Below, piece after piece: positions 1 through 7,176 of a DNA stretch of 9,971 bases. A model generated the notes under the pieces. That model worked only from the letters and a program-made list of their open reading frames with translations, was not told where the DNA came from and made no database searches. Every line of letters starts with the position of its first letter. Position 1 is the first letter of the stretch. This DNA comes from JASFTV01 sp050050615 (GTDB lineage Bacteria > Desulfobacterota > DSM-4660 > Desulfatiglandales > HGW-15). Where the stretch lies: the NCBI GenBank assembly GCA_050050615.1, contig JASFTV010000112.1, positions 1-9,971 on the forward strand, given 5' to 3'. The translations under genes were made by a program, and so were the position numbers.

Positions 1-130
1 GACCACGGCCAGGGAAATAGCCAAATCGTTTTAACGGCAATGGCGGCTGTCTAGAACCAAGTTCAAGGCGGGCAGCTTTTCTAAGTGGGCTCGGCCAAGG
101 GACTGCAAAAGAAGTCTTTCTGTATTGGTG

Positions 131-159
131 TTGATTTTTCTCAAAAAACAGTTAATGAT
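131..159 (+). promoter_or_regulatory. possible sigma-70-type promoter ahead of the sigma factor gene
   Basis: TTGATT (131-136) and AATGAT (154-159) are separated by 17 bases. Each matches the housekeeping consensus at four of six positions. The spacer is A/T-rich. Transcription would begin near 166, upstream of both possible starts of the sigma factor gene. The rest of 1-198 holds no convincing gene on either strand. I saw no clear ECF-type promoter (GAAC -35 box with a matched -10), so autoregulation is not supported by the sequence. This is a pattern match only. Confidence 0.3.
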
Positions 160-264
160 CCAAAAAGTAGGGAAAACTCATCGTGTTGAGAAAGTTACAT
201 GGCTGGGAGATGTTTCTTCTTAAAACATCTGAGAGGATCTATCTCCCTTCCCGGCATAGGAGAT

Positions 265-867
265 ATGAAGGAAGAGCGGCCTGTGGCAGATAGACAAAGG
301 TCTGATCCCGAGATGTGGGTTGACCGACACGGCGATTACCTGTACAGGTATGCGCTATCCAGGATACAGAATCCTGCCTTTGCGGAAGATTTGGTTCAGG
401 AGACCTTTCTGGCCGCCCTCCGCAGCCACGAGAGCTTCGAACATCGTTCTTCCGAAAGGACCTGGCTTACCTCTATTCTAAAGCACAAGATCATTGACCA
501 CCTCCGTAGGACACAAAGAGAACAGCCCTTCCACGACGCAGACACCTTTCCGGAATCCATAGATGATCTTTTTGACAAGAAAGGACAGTGGAAGGAAAAG
601 CCGGTTAAGTGGACTGTCAACCCTTTAAAGCTCCTGGAACAGAAAGAATTCTGGGAAGTGCTTAACCGCTGTCTATCTGAATTACCCGAGCGATTGACCC
701 AAGCATTCAAGCTACGGGAGATGGAAGGGCTGGGATGCGAAGAAATCTGTAATGTTTTGAATATCTCTTCGTCTAATTGTTGGGTTATGCTCTACCGAGC
801 CCGTATGGCCCTGAGGCGTTGCCTGGAGGTCAACTGGTTTGGTGCAAAGTCAATCGGGGGCTCCTAA
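265..867 (+). CDS. ECF-type RNA polymerase sigma factor (sigma-70 family)
   Basis: A two-domain sigma factor that would direct RNA polymerase to a small set of promoters. Counting from ATG 265 (200 residues), region 2 covers about residues 22-85. It begins HGDYLYRYAL, carries the AEDLVQETFLAAL helix and ends in the KHKIIDHLRR segment expected for -10 recognition. A charged linker (about 86-125) follows. Region 4 (about 130-190) has the LPERLTQAFKLREMEG helix and the helix-turn-helix around CNVLNISSSNCWVMLYRAR. No region 1 or 3 is present, as expected for the ECF class. The frame is open from ATG 199, which would add 22 residues. I prefer 265 because AGGAG (258-262) lies just upstream and the family begins near there, although the spacing is tight. 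The stop codon overlaps the ATG of the zinc-finger gene, so the two are probably translationally coupled. The promoter targets are unknown. Confidence 0.9.
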   Translation: MKEERPVADRQRSDPEMWVDRHGDYLYRYALSRIQNPAFAEDLVQETFLAALRSHESFEHRSSERTWLTSILKHKIIDHLRRTQREQPFHDADTFPESIDDLFDKKGQWKEKPVKWTVNPLKLLEQKEFWEVLNRCLSELPERLTQAFKLREMEGLGCEEICNVLNISSSNCWVMLYRARMALRRCLEVNWFGAKSIGGS

Positions 868-1127
868 TGTATCACTGGATGTTCAATTGCAAAGAAGTCA
901 CACGCATGGTCTCCGAATCCCTGGATCGGGAGCTGCCTCTTCATCAGCGTGTGGGGATCCGGATACATCTGCTCATGTGTCGATTCTGTTCCCGATACAG
1001 AGATCAGCTGCTGCTTTTGAGAGAGGCGATGCGACTCCAGGCGATACAAATCGAGGAGATGGATTCATCGATCACTTTGCCGGAGGAGGCCAAGTACCGA
1101 ATGAAAGAGGTTCTGAAACGATCGTGA
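867..1127 (+). CDS. zinc-finger anti-sigma factor (zf-HC2 / ZAS type), cytoplasmic
   Basis: An 86-residue protein that probably binds and silences the sigma factor encoded just upstream. It carries the anti-sigma zinc signature: Cys8, then His34-x3-Cys38-x2-Cys41 (HLLMCRFC). The helix between Cys8 and His34 (EVTRMVSESLDRELP) is typical of the family. There is no transmembrane segment or extracytoplasmic sensor domain, so any signal must be sensed in the cytoplasm. In the ZAS family (RsrA, ChrR) the zinc site can respond to thiol oxidation or singlet oxygen, but the signal here is unknown. The start at 867 is chosen because TAATG joins it directly to the sigma factor stop. The frame also extends upstream to 777, but that would lie inside sigma region 4 and give an unrelated N-terminus. 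The C-terminal 30 residues are charged and helical. Confidence 0.85.
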   Translation: MYHWMFNCKEVTRMVSESLDRELPLHQRVGIRIHLLMCRFCSRYRDQLLLLREAMRLQAIQIEEMDSSITLPEEAKYRMKEVLKRS

Positions 1128-1568
1128 ATGGGCCCTCAGTCGTAGTGAAGAAGCCCGAGAAATGCCGCCGTGCCTCTGGAAAAAAGTTTTCCTGTCCCGC
1201 CTTCCTCCACATCTCATGTTTATCCATGTAAGGATTTCTGCCTTCATACGACCCACTGAAAAAAGCGTTTCCTGAGGGCTTCGTTCTTCCACTATTCCGA
1301 TTGAACATATGGGCCTATTTTGAGGAAAATTACCGCCCATGAACTCGAAAATGCGTTGTTTTTTTTAGCAAAATGGGTGCTTCACCCCATTTCATTTTTG
1401 TCTTTGTTGAAGCACCTTGACTATGAAGATTTGTATCTGAACAGCTCGGATTGACCTTGGATCTGCGGTACACGATCCCTGTTTTCGATAAATGTAAGAA
1501 AGCCTCTTTAGTTCTTCTGAAGACGGAAGGGGCTACAATCTAAGGGCAGTTCATGACGGAGGGAACGG
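1128..1568 (+). other. 441-bp intergenic region
   Basis: No gene is supported here on either strand. The minus-strand open frames near 1065-1340 overlap the anti-sigma gene, have no family features and no convincing ribosome binding site. The region contains a small AT-rich inverted repeat (GGAAAA/TTTTCC, 1178-1192), a run of eight T at 1359-1366, the terminator-like hairpin listed separately, and TACAAT at 1534-1539. That last motif could be a -10 box for the DUF547 gene but has no good -35 partner. TTGACC at 1451-1456 likewise lacks a good -10 at the right distance. Confidence 0.5.
1371..1399 (+). terminator. possible rho-independent terminator after the sigma/anti-sigma pair
   Basis: AAATGGGTG (1371-1379) pairs with CACCCCATTT (1383-1392) across a CTT loop, with one bulged C. 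CATTTTTG follows, giving five T in a row at 1395-1399. It lies about 240 bases beyond the anti-sigma stop and 170 bases before the next gene, so it would separate the two units. The stem is moderate and the T-run short, so the call is uncertain. On the minus strand the hairpin is followed by A residues and would not terminate. Confidence 0.4.
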
Positions 1569-2339
1569 ATGGTCATGAGGAATCAAAGAATTTTTCTATT
1601 ATTTGTGTTGGTCTGTCTTCTTGTATGGTCTCTGCCTCAAAGCCGGGCGGCTGAGGGGGTGGATCACAGCCTGTATGCCGAGTTGCTCGGAAAATATGTT
1701 AAAAATGGCGTGGTGGATTATCAGGGATTTAAAAATGAGGAGGCGAAACTGGATCAATATCTCAAGGTCCTTGAGGAAACGGACACAGAAGAACTTTCTC
1801 GAAACGAGCAGTTTGCCTTCTATGTGAACGCCTACAATGCCTGGACCATTAAGTTGATCCTGAGTGCCTACCCGGGGGTTGAGTCGATCAAGGAGTTGGG
1901 AAGCTTTTTGAAGAGTCCTTGGAAAAAAAAGATTGCTCGGATTAACGCGGATGTCATGACTCTGGACAATATTGAGCACGACATCCTTCGACCTCGGTTC
2001 CGAGATCCACGGATTCACTTTGCTGTCAATTGCGCGTCCAAAAGCTGCCCTCCCCTGCGCTCCGAACCGTATCAAGGGAGCATCCTGGATCAGCAACTGG
2101 ATGAGATGGCAGAAGCCTTTATCAACGATCCAGCCAGCAATACCCTTGAAGGAGACACCCTTTATGTGAGCAGCATATTCAAGTGGTACTCAGAGGATTT
2201 TGACGAGGATGTGGTCGGGTACTTTCTGAAATATGCCAAGGGGGATCTTAAGAAGGGGTTGGAGGCCAAAAGAGACAGGATCAAAGTGAAATATCTCGAG
2301 TATGACTGGTCTCTGAATGGAAAGTCAAACCCCAATTGA
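1569..2339 (+). CDS. exported DUF547 domain protein
   Basis: A 256-residue protein whose mature part is almost entirely one DUF547 domain; its biochemical function is unknown. Residues 1-28 form a Sec signal peptide: a basic start (RNQR), a hydrophobic core and a likely signal peptidase I site after SRAA. No lipobox Cys is visible, so a soluble periplasmic protein is expected. Family features seen: FYVNAYNAWTIKLIL, IEHDILR (Glu136, His137), DPRIHFAVNCASKSCPP with His150, Cys155 and Cys160, SIFKWYSEDF, and the C-terminal YDWSLN. The start at 1569 is set by GGAGGG (1558-1563), five bases upstream; the second Met (1575) is also possible. The stop codon lies inside a perfect hairpin. The same signatures recur in the C-terminal half of the glycosidase fusion at 4987-7176, so the locus encodes one exported and one apparently cytoplasmic DUF547 domain. 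Confidence 0.9.
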   Translation: MVMRNQRIFLLFVLVCLLVWSLPQSRAAEGVDHSLYAELLGKYVKNGVVDYQGFKNEEAKLDQYLKVLEETDTEELSRNEQFAFYVNAYNAWTIKLILSAYPGVESIKELGSFLKSPWKKKIARINADVMTLDNIEHDILRPRFRDPRIHFAVNCASKSCPPLRSEPYQGSILDQQLDEMAEAFINDPASNTLEGDTLYVSSIFKWYSEDFDEDVVGYFLKYAKGDLKKGLEAKRDRIKVKYLEYDWSLNGKSNPN

Positions 2340-2359
2340 GCGAAAACGCTCAATTGGGG
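2330..2359 (+). terminator. perfect 13-bp stem-loop overlapping the DUF547 stop codon
   Basis: CCCCAATTGAGCG (2330-2342) and CGCTCAATTGGGG (2347-2359) are exact reverse complements around an AAAA loop. The TGA stop (2337-2339) lies in the left arm. No T-run follows, so this is not a canonical intrinsic terminator on the plus strand. It could act as an RNA 3'-end stabiliser, a transcription or processing barrier, or a protein-binding palindrome. The structure is directly visible; its role is inferred. Confidence 0.55.
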
Positions 2360-2460
2360 CGAGGGATGTGCGGGAAAGCCATTCATCTCCACGCAGAACA
2401 GAGGACGTTCTGGTATAACTCTGCAAATGGCAAAAAGATTTATCATGGCGGGGACTTATC

Positions 2461-3909
2461 ATGACTAATTATGACTATGATATCGGTATCATCGGTGGGG
2501 GAGCGGCTGGTCTGACCGTCGCATCCGGAGCGGCCCAGCTGGGTGCCAAAACACTGCTTGTTGAGAAGGAGAAAGAACTGGGGGGTGACTGTCTGCATTT
2601 CGGATGTGTTCCCAGCAAAACTTTGATCCGAACGGCCCATGTGTACCATTTCATGAAAAATGCAACCGCCTTCGGCCTTCCCAGGGTAGAGGTTCCGCCG
2701 GTGGATTACGGTGAGGTTAGAAAGAGAATCCAATCGGTGATCAGCATCATTCAAAAACATGATTCAGAGGAGAGATTTTGCGACCTCGGGGCCCAGGTTG
2801 AGTTTGGAACGCCGACCTTTATGGATGAACGTGCTATCCGATTGAACGCCAAGACCTATTCTGCAAAGAAGTGGGTGATTGCAACAGGATCTTCCCCTGG
2901 CATCCCGCCTCTTGAGGGTCTGGATAAGACCCCCTGTATGACCAACAAAGAGATCTTTTCCCTGGATCATCTGCCGTCCTCCATGATCATTCTTGGAGCG
3001 GGACCCATAGCTACGGAGATGGCACAGGCCTTCTGCCGCCTGGGGACACAGGTTTTTGTCGTTCAGAGAAGCGCGCAGATTCTGAGCAGGGAGGATAAGG
3101 ATATGGCCGATCAGGTCATGGAGGTGCTGCGTTCTGAAGGCGTCGCCTTCTATCTAAACGCCTCCATCGTGGGCACAAGGGATCTCGGAAATGAGAGAGA
3201 GGTGGTCATAAAGGACAAGGAGGGCAAAACCTCTCATCTCATGGCGGAAAGGATTCTGGTGGCCATGGGAAGGACTCCAAACATCGAGGGCCTGGGTCTT
3301 GAAGGCATCGGTGTTGAGTTTGATCGGAAAGGAATCAAGGTGGATGCTCGAATGCGGACAACCCAGAAGCACATCTATGCAGCGGGAGATATCACGGGGG
3401 CCTATCAATTTACCCATGCGGCAGGATACGAGGGCGGCATTGTGCTCAGCAATGCCATTTTTCGTCTGCCGAGGAAAGTGAACTATACATTTCTCCCCTG
3501 GTGTACTTACAGCGACCCGGAGCTCGCCAGCATTGGCATGAATGAAAAAAGGGCCAAGGATGCGGGCATTGAATATTCGGTTTGGACGGAGGCCTTCAAG
3601 GACAATGATAGAAGCCTTGCAGGGGGTGAGAGAACAGGAAAGATCAAGATGCTCCTGGATAAGGACGAGAAACCTTTAGGGGTTCAGATCTTGGGACCCC
3701 AAGCGGGAGAACTGCTCAGCGAATGGGTGGCTGTCCTAAACGGCAAGGTCAAACTTTCAACCCTTGCCTCGGCCGTGCATCCTTATCCCACGCTGGGAGA
3801 GATCAACAAGCGTGTCGCAGGGACCTTCCTCTCACCAAAGATATTTTCAGACAGGGTCAGAAAAGGGCTCAAGTTTTTCTTTCATTTGAAGGGAAGAGCC
3901 TGTGGATAA
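2461..3909 (+). CDS. FAD-dependent pyridine nucleotide-disulfide oxidoreductase, MerA/Lpd-like
   Basis: A 482-residue flavoprotein of the class I disulfide reductase family. In order: an FAD-binding Rossmann motif (GGGAAG, residues 12-17), the redox-active disulfide GGDCLHFGCVPSK (Cys44, Cys49), an NAD(P)-binding motif GAGPIA (179-184), the second FAD motif YAAGDITGAYQFTHAA, and the C-terminal dimerisation domain. The second Rossmann strand ends in VQRS, with Arg rather than the acidic residue usual for NADH enzymes, which suggests NADPH. In HPYPTLGE (440-447), Tyr442 sits where dihydrolipoamide dehydrogenase has its catalytic His (HPTxxE). Mercuric reductase also has Tyr there. Unlike MerA, it has no N-terminal heavy-metal domain and no C-terminal vicinal Cys pair; it ends in a lone Cys481. 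It is therefore probably neither a true Lpd nor a proven mercuric reductase, and the substrate is unknown. The 120-bp upstream gap contains the hairpin at 2330-2359. A purine-rich GGCGGGGA precedes the start. Confidence 0.9.
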   Translation: MTNYDYDIGIIGGGAAGLTVASGAAQLGAKTLLVEKEKELGGDCLHFGCVPSKTLIRTAHVYHFMKNATAFGLPRVEVPPVDYGEVRKRIQSVISIIQKHDSEERFCDLGAQVEFGTPTFMDERAIRLNAKTYSAKKWVIATGSSPGIPPLEGLDKTPCMTNKEIFSLDHLPSSMIILGAGPIATEMAQAFCRLGTQVFVVQRSAQILSREDKDMADQVMEVLRSEGVAFYLNASIVGTRDLGNEREVVIKDKEGKTSHLMAERILVAMGRTPNIEGLGLEGIGVEFDRKGIKVDARMRTTQKHIYAAGDITGAYQFTHAAGYEGGIVLSNAIFRLPRKVNYTFLPWCTYSDPELASIGMNEKRAKDAGIEYSVWTEAFKDNDRSLAGGERTGKIKMLLDKDEKPLGVQILGPQAGELLSEWVAVLNGKVKLSTLASAVHPYPTLGEINKRVAGTFLSPKIFSDRVRKGLKFFFHLKGRACG

Positions 3910-3910
3910 A

Positions 3911-3940
3911 AATCCAAAGCTCAAAATCAAATGTCAAATG
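3911..3940 (+). repeat. A-rich tract with CAAA repeated at 6-7-base spacing
   Basis: CAAA occurs at 3915, 3922, 3928 and 3935, a spacing of 7, 6 and 7 bases, starting two bases after the flavoprotein stop. The sequence is of low complexity. The rest of the gap up to 4008 is T-rich and ends in a strong ribosome binding site. No convincing promoter was seen in it. A role is not evident; it could be an eroded simple repeat. Confidence 0.35.
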
Positions 3941-4014
3941 AATACCTGACCTTCAAGAATTACATTTTTTTAACGCTTTAGTCTTTTTCATCTTCTGGAG
4001 AGGAGGCGATGGGC

Positions 4015-4926
4015 ATGCAGTTAGCCATGATTGGTTTGGGCCGAATGGGCATGAATATGGCCAGGCGGCTCTTGCAGGACGGTCACGAGGTTGTCGCCTA
4101 TAACAGGACACCCAAAAAGACGGACGAACTGGTCAAGGAAGGGGCGATCGGCGCTTATAGCCTTTCTGAGGTGGCGGAGAAAGTCCCTGCGCCGCGCATC
4201 GTCTGGATCATGCTTCCTGCAGGCCCCGCCGTGGACGACCACCTTGGTCAGCTAAAGGGGATCCTTTCGCAGGGTGACATGGTGATTGACGGCGGGAATA
4301 CGTACTACAAAGATGATATTCGGCGGTCGGAAGAACTTGCTGAGAAAGATATCCGCTTCGTGGACGTGGGTGTCAGCGGTGGCATCTGGGGACTTGAGAT
4401 AGGCTATTGCTTGATGATCGGGGGCGAAAAGGAAACCTGCCAATATCTCGAGCCCATATTCAGAACCTTGGCTCCCAAAGACGGCTATCTCTATTGCGGA
4501 CCGACAGGTTCCGGTCATTTCGTGAAAATGGTTCACAACGGGATCGAATACGGCATGATGCAGGCCTACGGCGAAGGGTTTCAGATTCTGGAGGCTTCCT
4601 CTTATGGGGAGTCCCTTGATTACGCCGCCATTGCCCACCTCTGGAATCAAGGGAGCGTGGTAAGATCGTGGCTGCTGGAACTGGCCGAGGCGGCTTTCGC
4701 CAAAGACGGAAAACTCTCAGATATCCGCGGTTATGTGGAGGATTCAGGGGAAGGACGATGGACGGTCGAGCAGGCCATAGAGACAGGTGTATCGGCGCCT
4801 GTGATCGCTTTGTCCCTCATGAACCGGTTCCGTTCGAAGAAAACGGATACTTTTTCCGATAAGGTGGTTGCCGCATTGCGTCGGGAGTTCGGCGGTCACG
4901 CAGTGGTTACGGCGGACAAGCAGTAA
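4015..4926 (+). CDS. gnd: 6-phosphogluconate dehydrogenase, decarboxylating (short form)
   Basis: Oxidatively decarboxylates 6-phosphogluconate to ribulose 5-phosphate, producing NAD(P)H, in the cytoplasm. The protein is 303 residues from ATG 4015, the length of the short Gnd family (about 300) rather than the 470-residue E. coli type. Visible motifs: the nucleotide-binding IGLGRMG (residues 6-12), GGNTYYKDD, the substrate loop DVGVSGGIWG, the catalytic block KMVHNGIEYG (Lys171 and Glu178, seven apart as in the family) and the C-terminal ALRREFGGHA. The frame also has an ATG at 4009, but AGGAGG (4001-4006) is only two bases from it and eight bases from 4015. MQLAMIGLGRMG is also the normal beginning of the family, so 4015 is preferred. 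Zwf, the first enzyme of the same pathway, lies downstream beyond one intervening gene. Confidence 0.95.
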   Translation: MQLAMIGLGRMGMNMARRLLQDGHEVVAYNRTPKKTDELVKEGAIGAYSLSEVAEKVPAPRIVWIMLPAGPAVDDHLGQLKGILSQGDMVIDGGNTYYKDDIRRSEELAEKDIRFVDVGVSGGIWGLEIGYCLMIGGEKETCQYLEPIFRTLAPKDGYLYCGPTGSGHFVKMVHNGIEYGMMQAYGEGFQILEASSYGESLDYAAIAHLWNQGSVVRSWLLELAEAAFAKDGKLSDIRGYVEDSGEGRWTVEQAIETGVSAPVIALSLMNRFRSKKTDTFSDKVVAALRREFGGHAVVTADKQ

Positions 4927-4986
4927 ATCTCCCCGCCCACAGCCCGGAGCATCTTCACAACCGGAAAATGCCTCTCTCAAGGGAAT

Positions 4987-7176
4987 TTGTTAACGACGAT
5001 GCTGAGTTATTTCTCAACAAAGGGATTCAAGGATTACATCAAGGTTGCACAGCGAATCCTGGAAAGCAACTGGACGGGGTCGTATACCAGGCCTTCTCCG
5101 AGCCTGTACCCTCACCAGTGGAACTGGGATTCCGGATTCATTGCCATCGGGTATGCCCACTACAACCAGAAAAGGGCTCAGCAGGAACTGCTGTCCCTGT
5201 TCGAACACCAATGGCCCAATGGCATGGTTCCACAGATTGCTTTCAACCCTGAAGCGCTGGGGAACTATTTCCCCGAGCCCGATTTCTGGCAGGTCCCGGG
5301 CGGCATGCTCACGAGCGGGATTACCATGCCCCCCCTTCACGCCATTGCATGCCGGCATATTTATGAGGGCGCCGAGGATCAAGAAGAGGCCCGTCAATTT
5401 CTGAAAGTGCTTTTTCCTAAGCTATTCGCCTCCCATCGCTATCTGTACCAGCACAGGGACCCGGAGCATTCGGGGCTCGTTTACATCAGGCATCCGTGGG
5501 AGTCCGGCCTTGATAATTCGCCTGCGTGGGACAAACCTCTCAGGAATATTCAGGTTCATAAAGACCAAGTGCCTCCGTACGAGCGGAAAGACCTGGAGCA
5601 TGGCGTGCCGGCAGATCAAAGGCCGAGTGATGAAGACTATGATCGTTACATCTATTTGGTGGATCTTTTCAGGCGGGCGGAATATCGGGAAGGGGATATT
5701 CGCAAGGAATCTCCTTTTCTGATCATAGATGTGCTGTTCAATTCCATTTTGTGCCGCGCAAACCGTGATCTATTGGCCATTGGAAAGGTCTTGAGTGAAG
5801 ATACCGCTGAAGTAGAAGCTTGGTTGGACCGGACATCCAAAGCGATCTCTAAAGAGCTCTGGTGTGAGGCATGCAACAAATTCGAATCCATTGACCTGTT
5901 CGCTGGAGAACATATTCATACAGCGACAGCCGCCACTTTCATGCCTCTTTTCGGAGGGGCTGCTTCAAAGGCGCAGGCCGAAATCCTTTATAAGGCGATA
6001 GACTCCATATCTTTCTGTGCGCTTCATCAGGGAAATTGTTTCACTATACCCAACTACGACATGACCCGGGAGGATTTTGATCCCAAGAATTACTGGCGCG
6101 GCCCCGTGTGGATCAATATCAACTGGATGCTTTCTCAGGGACTGAAGGGTTACGGCTACAAGAAAAAGGCGGACGCAATGAAAAGGGACATGATCCAGCT
6201 TCCCATCCGCTTTGGTTTCTATGAATATTTCGATTCGCAGCGTGGACAGGGTTACGGCTCCTCGAATTTCTCTTGGACCGCGGCCCTGTTCCTGGATCTG
6301 GTCTACGAATACTATGACGAAGACAAACATCGTCTTGACTGGTTGAAGCCGGGTAAGATGGGCAGACTCAAAAGGAAAAGGATTCTGAACGGATCGGGAG
6401 AATTTGGTACGTCTGCCTCAAAAGAGATGGCGTCCAGCCTGATGGCCGCTATCGGGGATCTGAAGAACAGATTTTACGATCTGAATCGTGGGCGGGTAAA
6501 TTATGAGGCGATGAAGCATTCATCCGAGTACATCAGTTACCAGGAGATGGCTGCCCAACTTCAAGGTTTCGATTTGGCGACGCTTTCTTCTCCCGAGGAA
6601 AAACTGGCTTTCTGGATCAACCTTTACAATACCATTGTGGTCCATGGCATCATAGAACTGGAGATCACGTCATCAGTCAGGGAAATCCCAGATTTTTTTA
6701 CCCATGTATCCTATCAGATTGGTGAGTTTTCATTTTCCCCCGATGAGATGGAGCACGGCGTTCTACGGGCGAACGCGCGGCCCCCGTACAGGATTTTTCC
6801 CGTATTCAGGAAGCACGATCCTCGGCGCCAATTCAGTCTTCAACAGGTTGATCCGAGGGTTCATTTCGCTCTGGTCTGCGGCTCAAGGTCCTGTGCACCC
6901 ATCCGCTTCTATGAGGCCGAACGGATTGACGAACAACTCGAAACGGCTGCAAAAAACTTTGTAAACAGTTCAGAAGTCGTTATATTACCTGAGGAAAACA
7001 AAACCTTCCTCTCCCAGATTTTTAACTGGTACTCGACAGACTTTGGGGGCAGAAAAGAGATATTTCAGTTTCTGCTTCGCTACTTGGACAGGGACGAAAA
7101 AACACGATTCCTCGAAAAAAATCTGAACCAGATCACGGTTGAGTATCTCTTTTACGATTGGAATCTGAACCACTAG
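4987..7176 (+). CDS. fusion protein: GH63-like glycoside hydrolase plus C-terminal DUF547 domain
   Basis: A 729-residue protein (725 from ATG 4999). Residues about 15-450 form an (alpha/alpha)6-barrel glycosidase related to GH63 and mannosylglycerate/glucosylglycerate hydrolases. Visible blocks are HQWNWDSGFIAIGY, QWPNGMVPQI, HPWESGLDNSPAWD, YWRGPVWININWM, FYEYFD and GSSNFSWTAALFLDL. By comparison with GH63, Asp176 (in SGLDNSP) is the likely general acid and Glu413 (in FYEYFD) the likely general base. A basic linker (about 454-471, KRKR) leads to a DUF547 domain (about 480-729) with AFWINLYNT, MEHGVLR (His590), DPRVHFALVCGSRSCAP (His626, Cys631, Cys636), QIFNWYSTDF and C-terminal YDWNLN. No signal peptide is present, so it is probably cytoplasmic. 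The start is uncertain: TTG 4987 is almost abutted by AAGGGAA (4979-4985), which leaves 13 bases to ATG 4999. The substrate is unknown; a glucoside or compatible solute is a guess. It sits between gnd and zwf. Confidence 0.85.
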   Translation: MLTTMLSYFSTKGFKDYIKVAQRILESNWTGSYTRPSPSLYPHQWNWDSGFIAIGYAHYNQKRAQQELLSLFEHQWPNGMVPQIAFNPEALGNYFPEPDFWQVPGGMLTSGITMPPLHAIACRHIYEGAEDQEEARQFLKVLFPKLFASHRYLYQHRDPEHSGLVYIRHPWESGLDNSPAWDKPLRNIQVHKDQVPPYERKDLEHGVPADQRPSDEDYDRYIYLVDLFRRAEYREGDIRKESPFLIIDVLFNSILCRANRDLLAIGKVLSEDTAEVEAWLDRTSKAISKELWCEACNKFESIDLFAGEHIHTATAATFMPLFGGAASKAQAEILYKAIDSISFCALHQGNCFTIPNYDMTREDFDPKNYWRGPVWININWMLSQGLKGYGYKKKADAMKRDMIQLPIRFGFYEYFDSQRGQGYGSSNFSWTAALFLDLVYEYYDEDKHRLDWLKPGKMGRLKRKRILNGSGEFGTSASKEMASSLMAAIGDLKNRFYDLNRGRVNYEAMKHSSEYISYQEMAAQLQGFDLATLSSPEEKLAFWINLYNTIVVHGIIELEITSSVREIPDFFTHVSYQIGEFSFSPDEMEHGVLRANARPPYRIFPVFRKHDPRRQFSLQQVDPRVHFALVCGSRSCAPIRFYEAERIDEQLETAAKNFVNSSEVVILPEENKTFLSQIFNWYSTDFGGRKEIFQFLLRYLDRDEKTRFLEKNLNQITVEYLFYDWNLNH

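Noticed and set aside
1..198. Possible tRNA, CRISPR or other RNA feature at the left edge
   Set aside because: I found no cloverleaf, direct repeats or conserved RNA motif. The short GTTCAA match is not part of a tRNA arm.
1065..1340. Minus-strand frames of 91 and 78 codons in the gap after the anti-sigma gene
   Set aside because: They overlap the anti-sigma gene, have no convincing ribosome binding site and no recognisable motif. Two different frames over the same bases also argue against coding.
1451..1479. TTGACC as a -35 box for the exported DUF547 gene
   Set aside because: At 16-18 bases downstream there is only a GATCCC-like sequence, which is a poor -10 box.
1599..2096. Minus-strand open frame of 165 codons opposite the DUF547 gene
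   Set aside because: It lies wholly inside a clear DUF547 coding sequence and shows no recognisable domain.
2411..2426. Sigma-54-like promoter (TGG...TGCA) ahead of the flavoprotein gene
   Set aside because: GG (2412-2413) and GC (2423-2424) are separated by 9 bases rather than 10, and the flanking consensus bases are poor.
2461..3909. Direct annotation of the flavoprotein as mercuric reductase (merA)
   Set aside because: It lacks the heavy-metal-binding N-terminal domain and the C-terminal vicinal Cys pair, and no other mer gene is present. The Tyr substitution alone is not enough.
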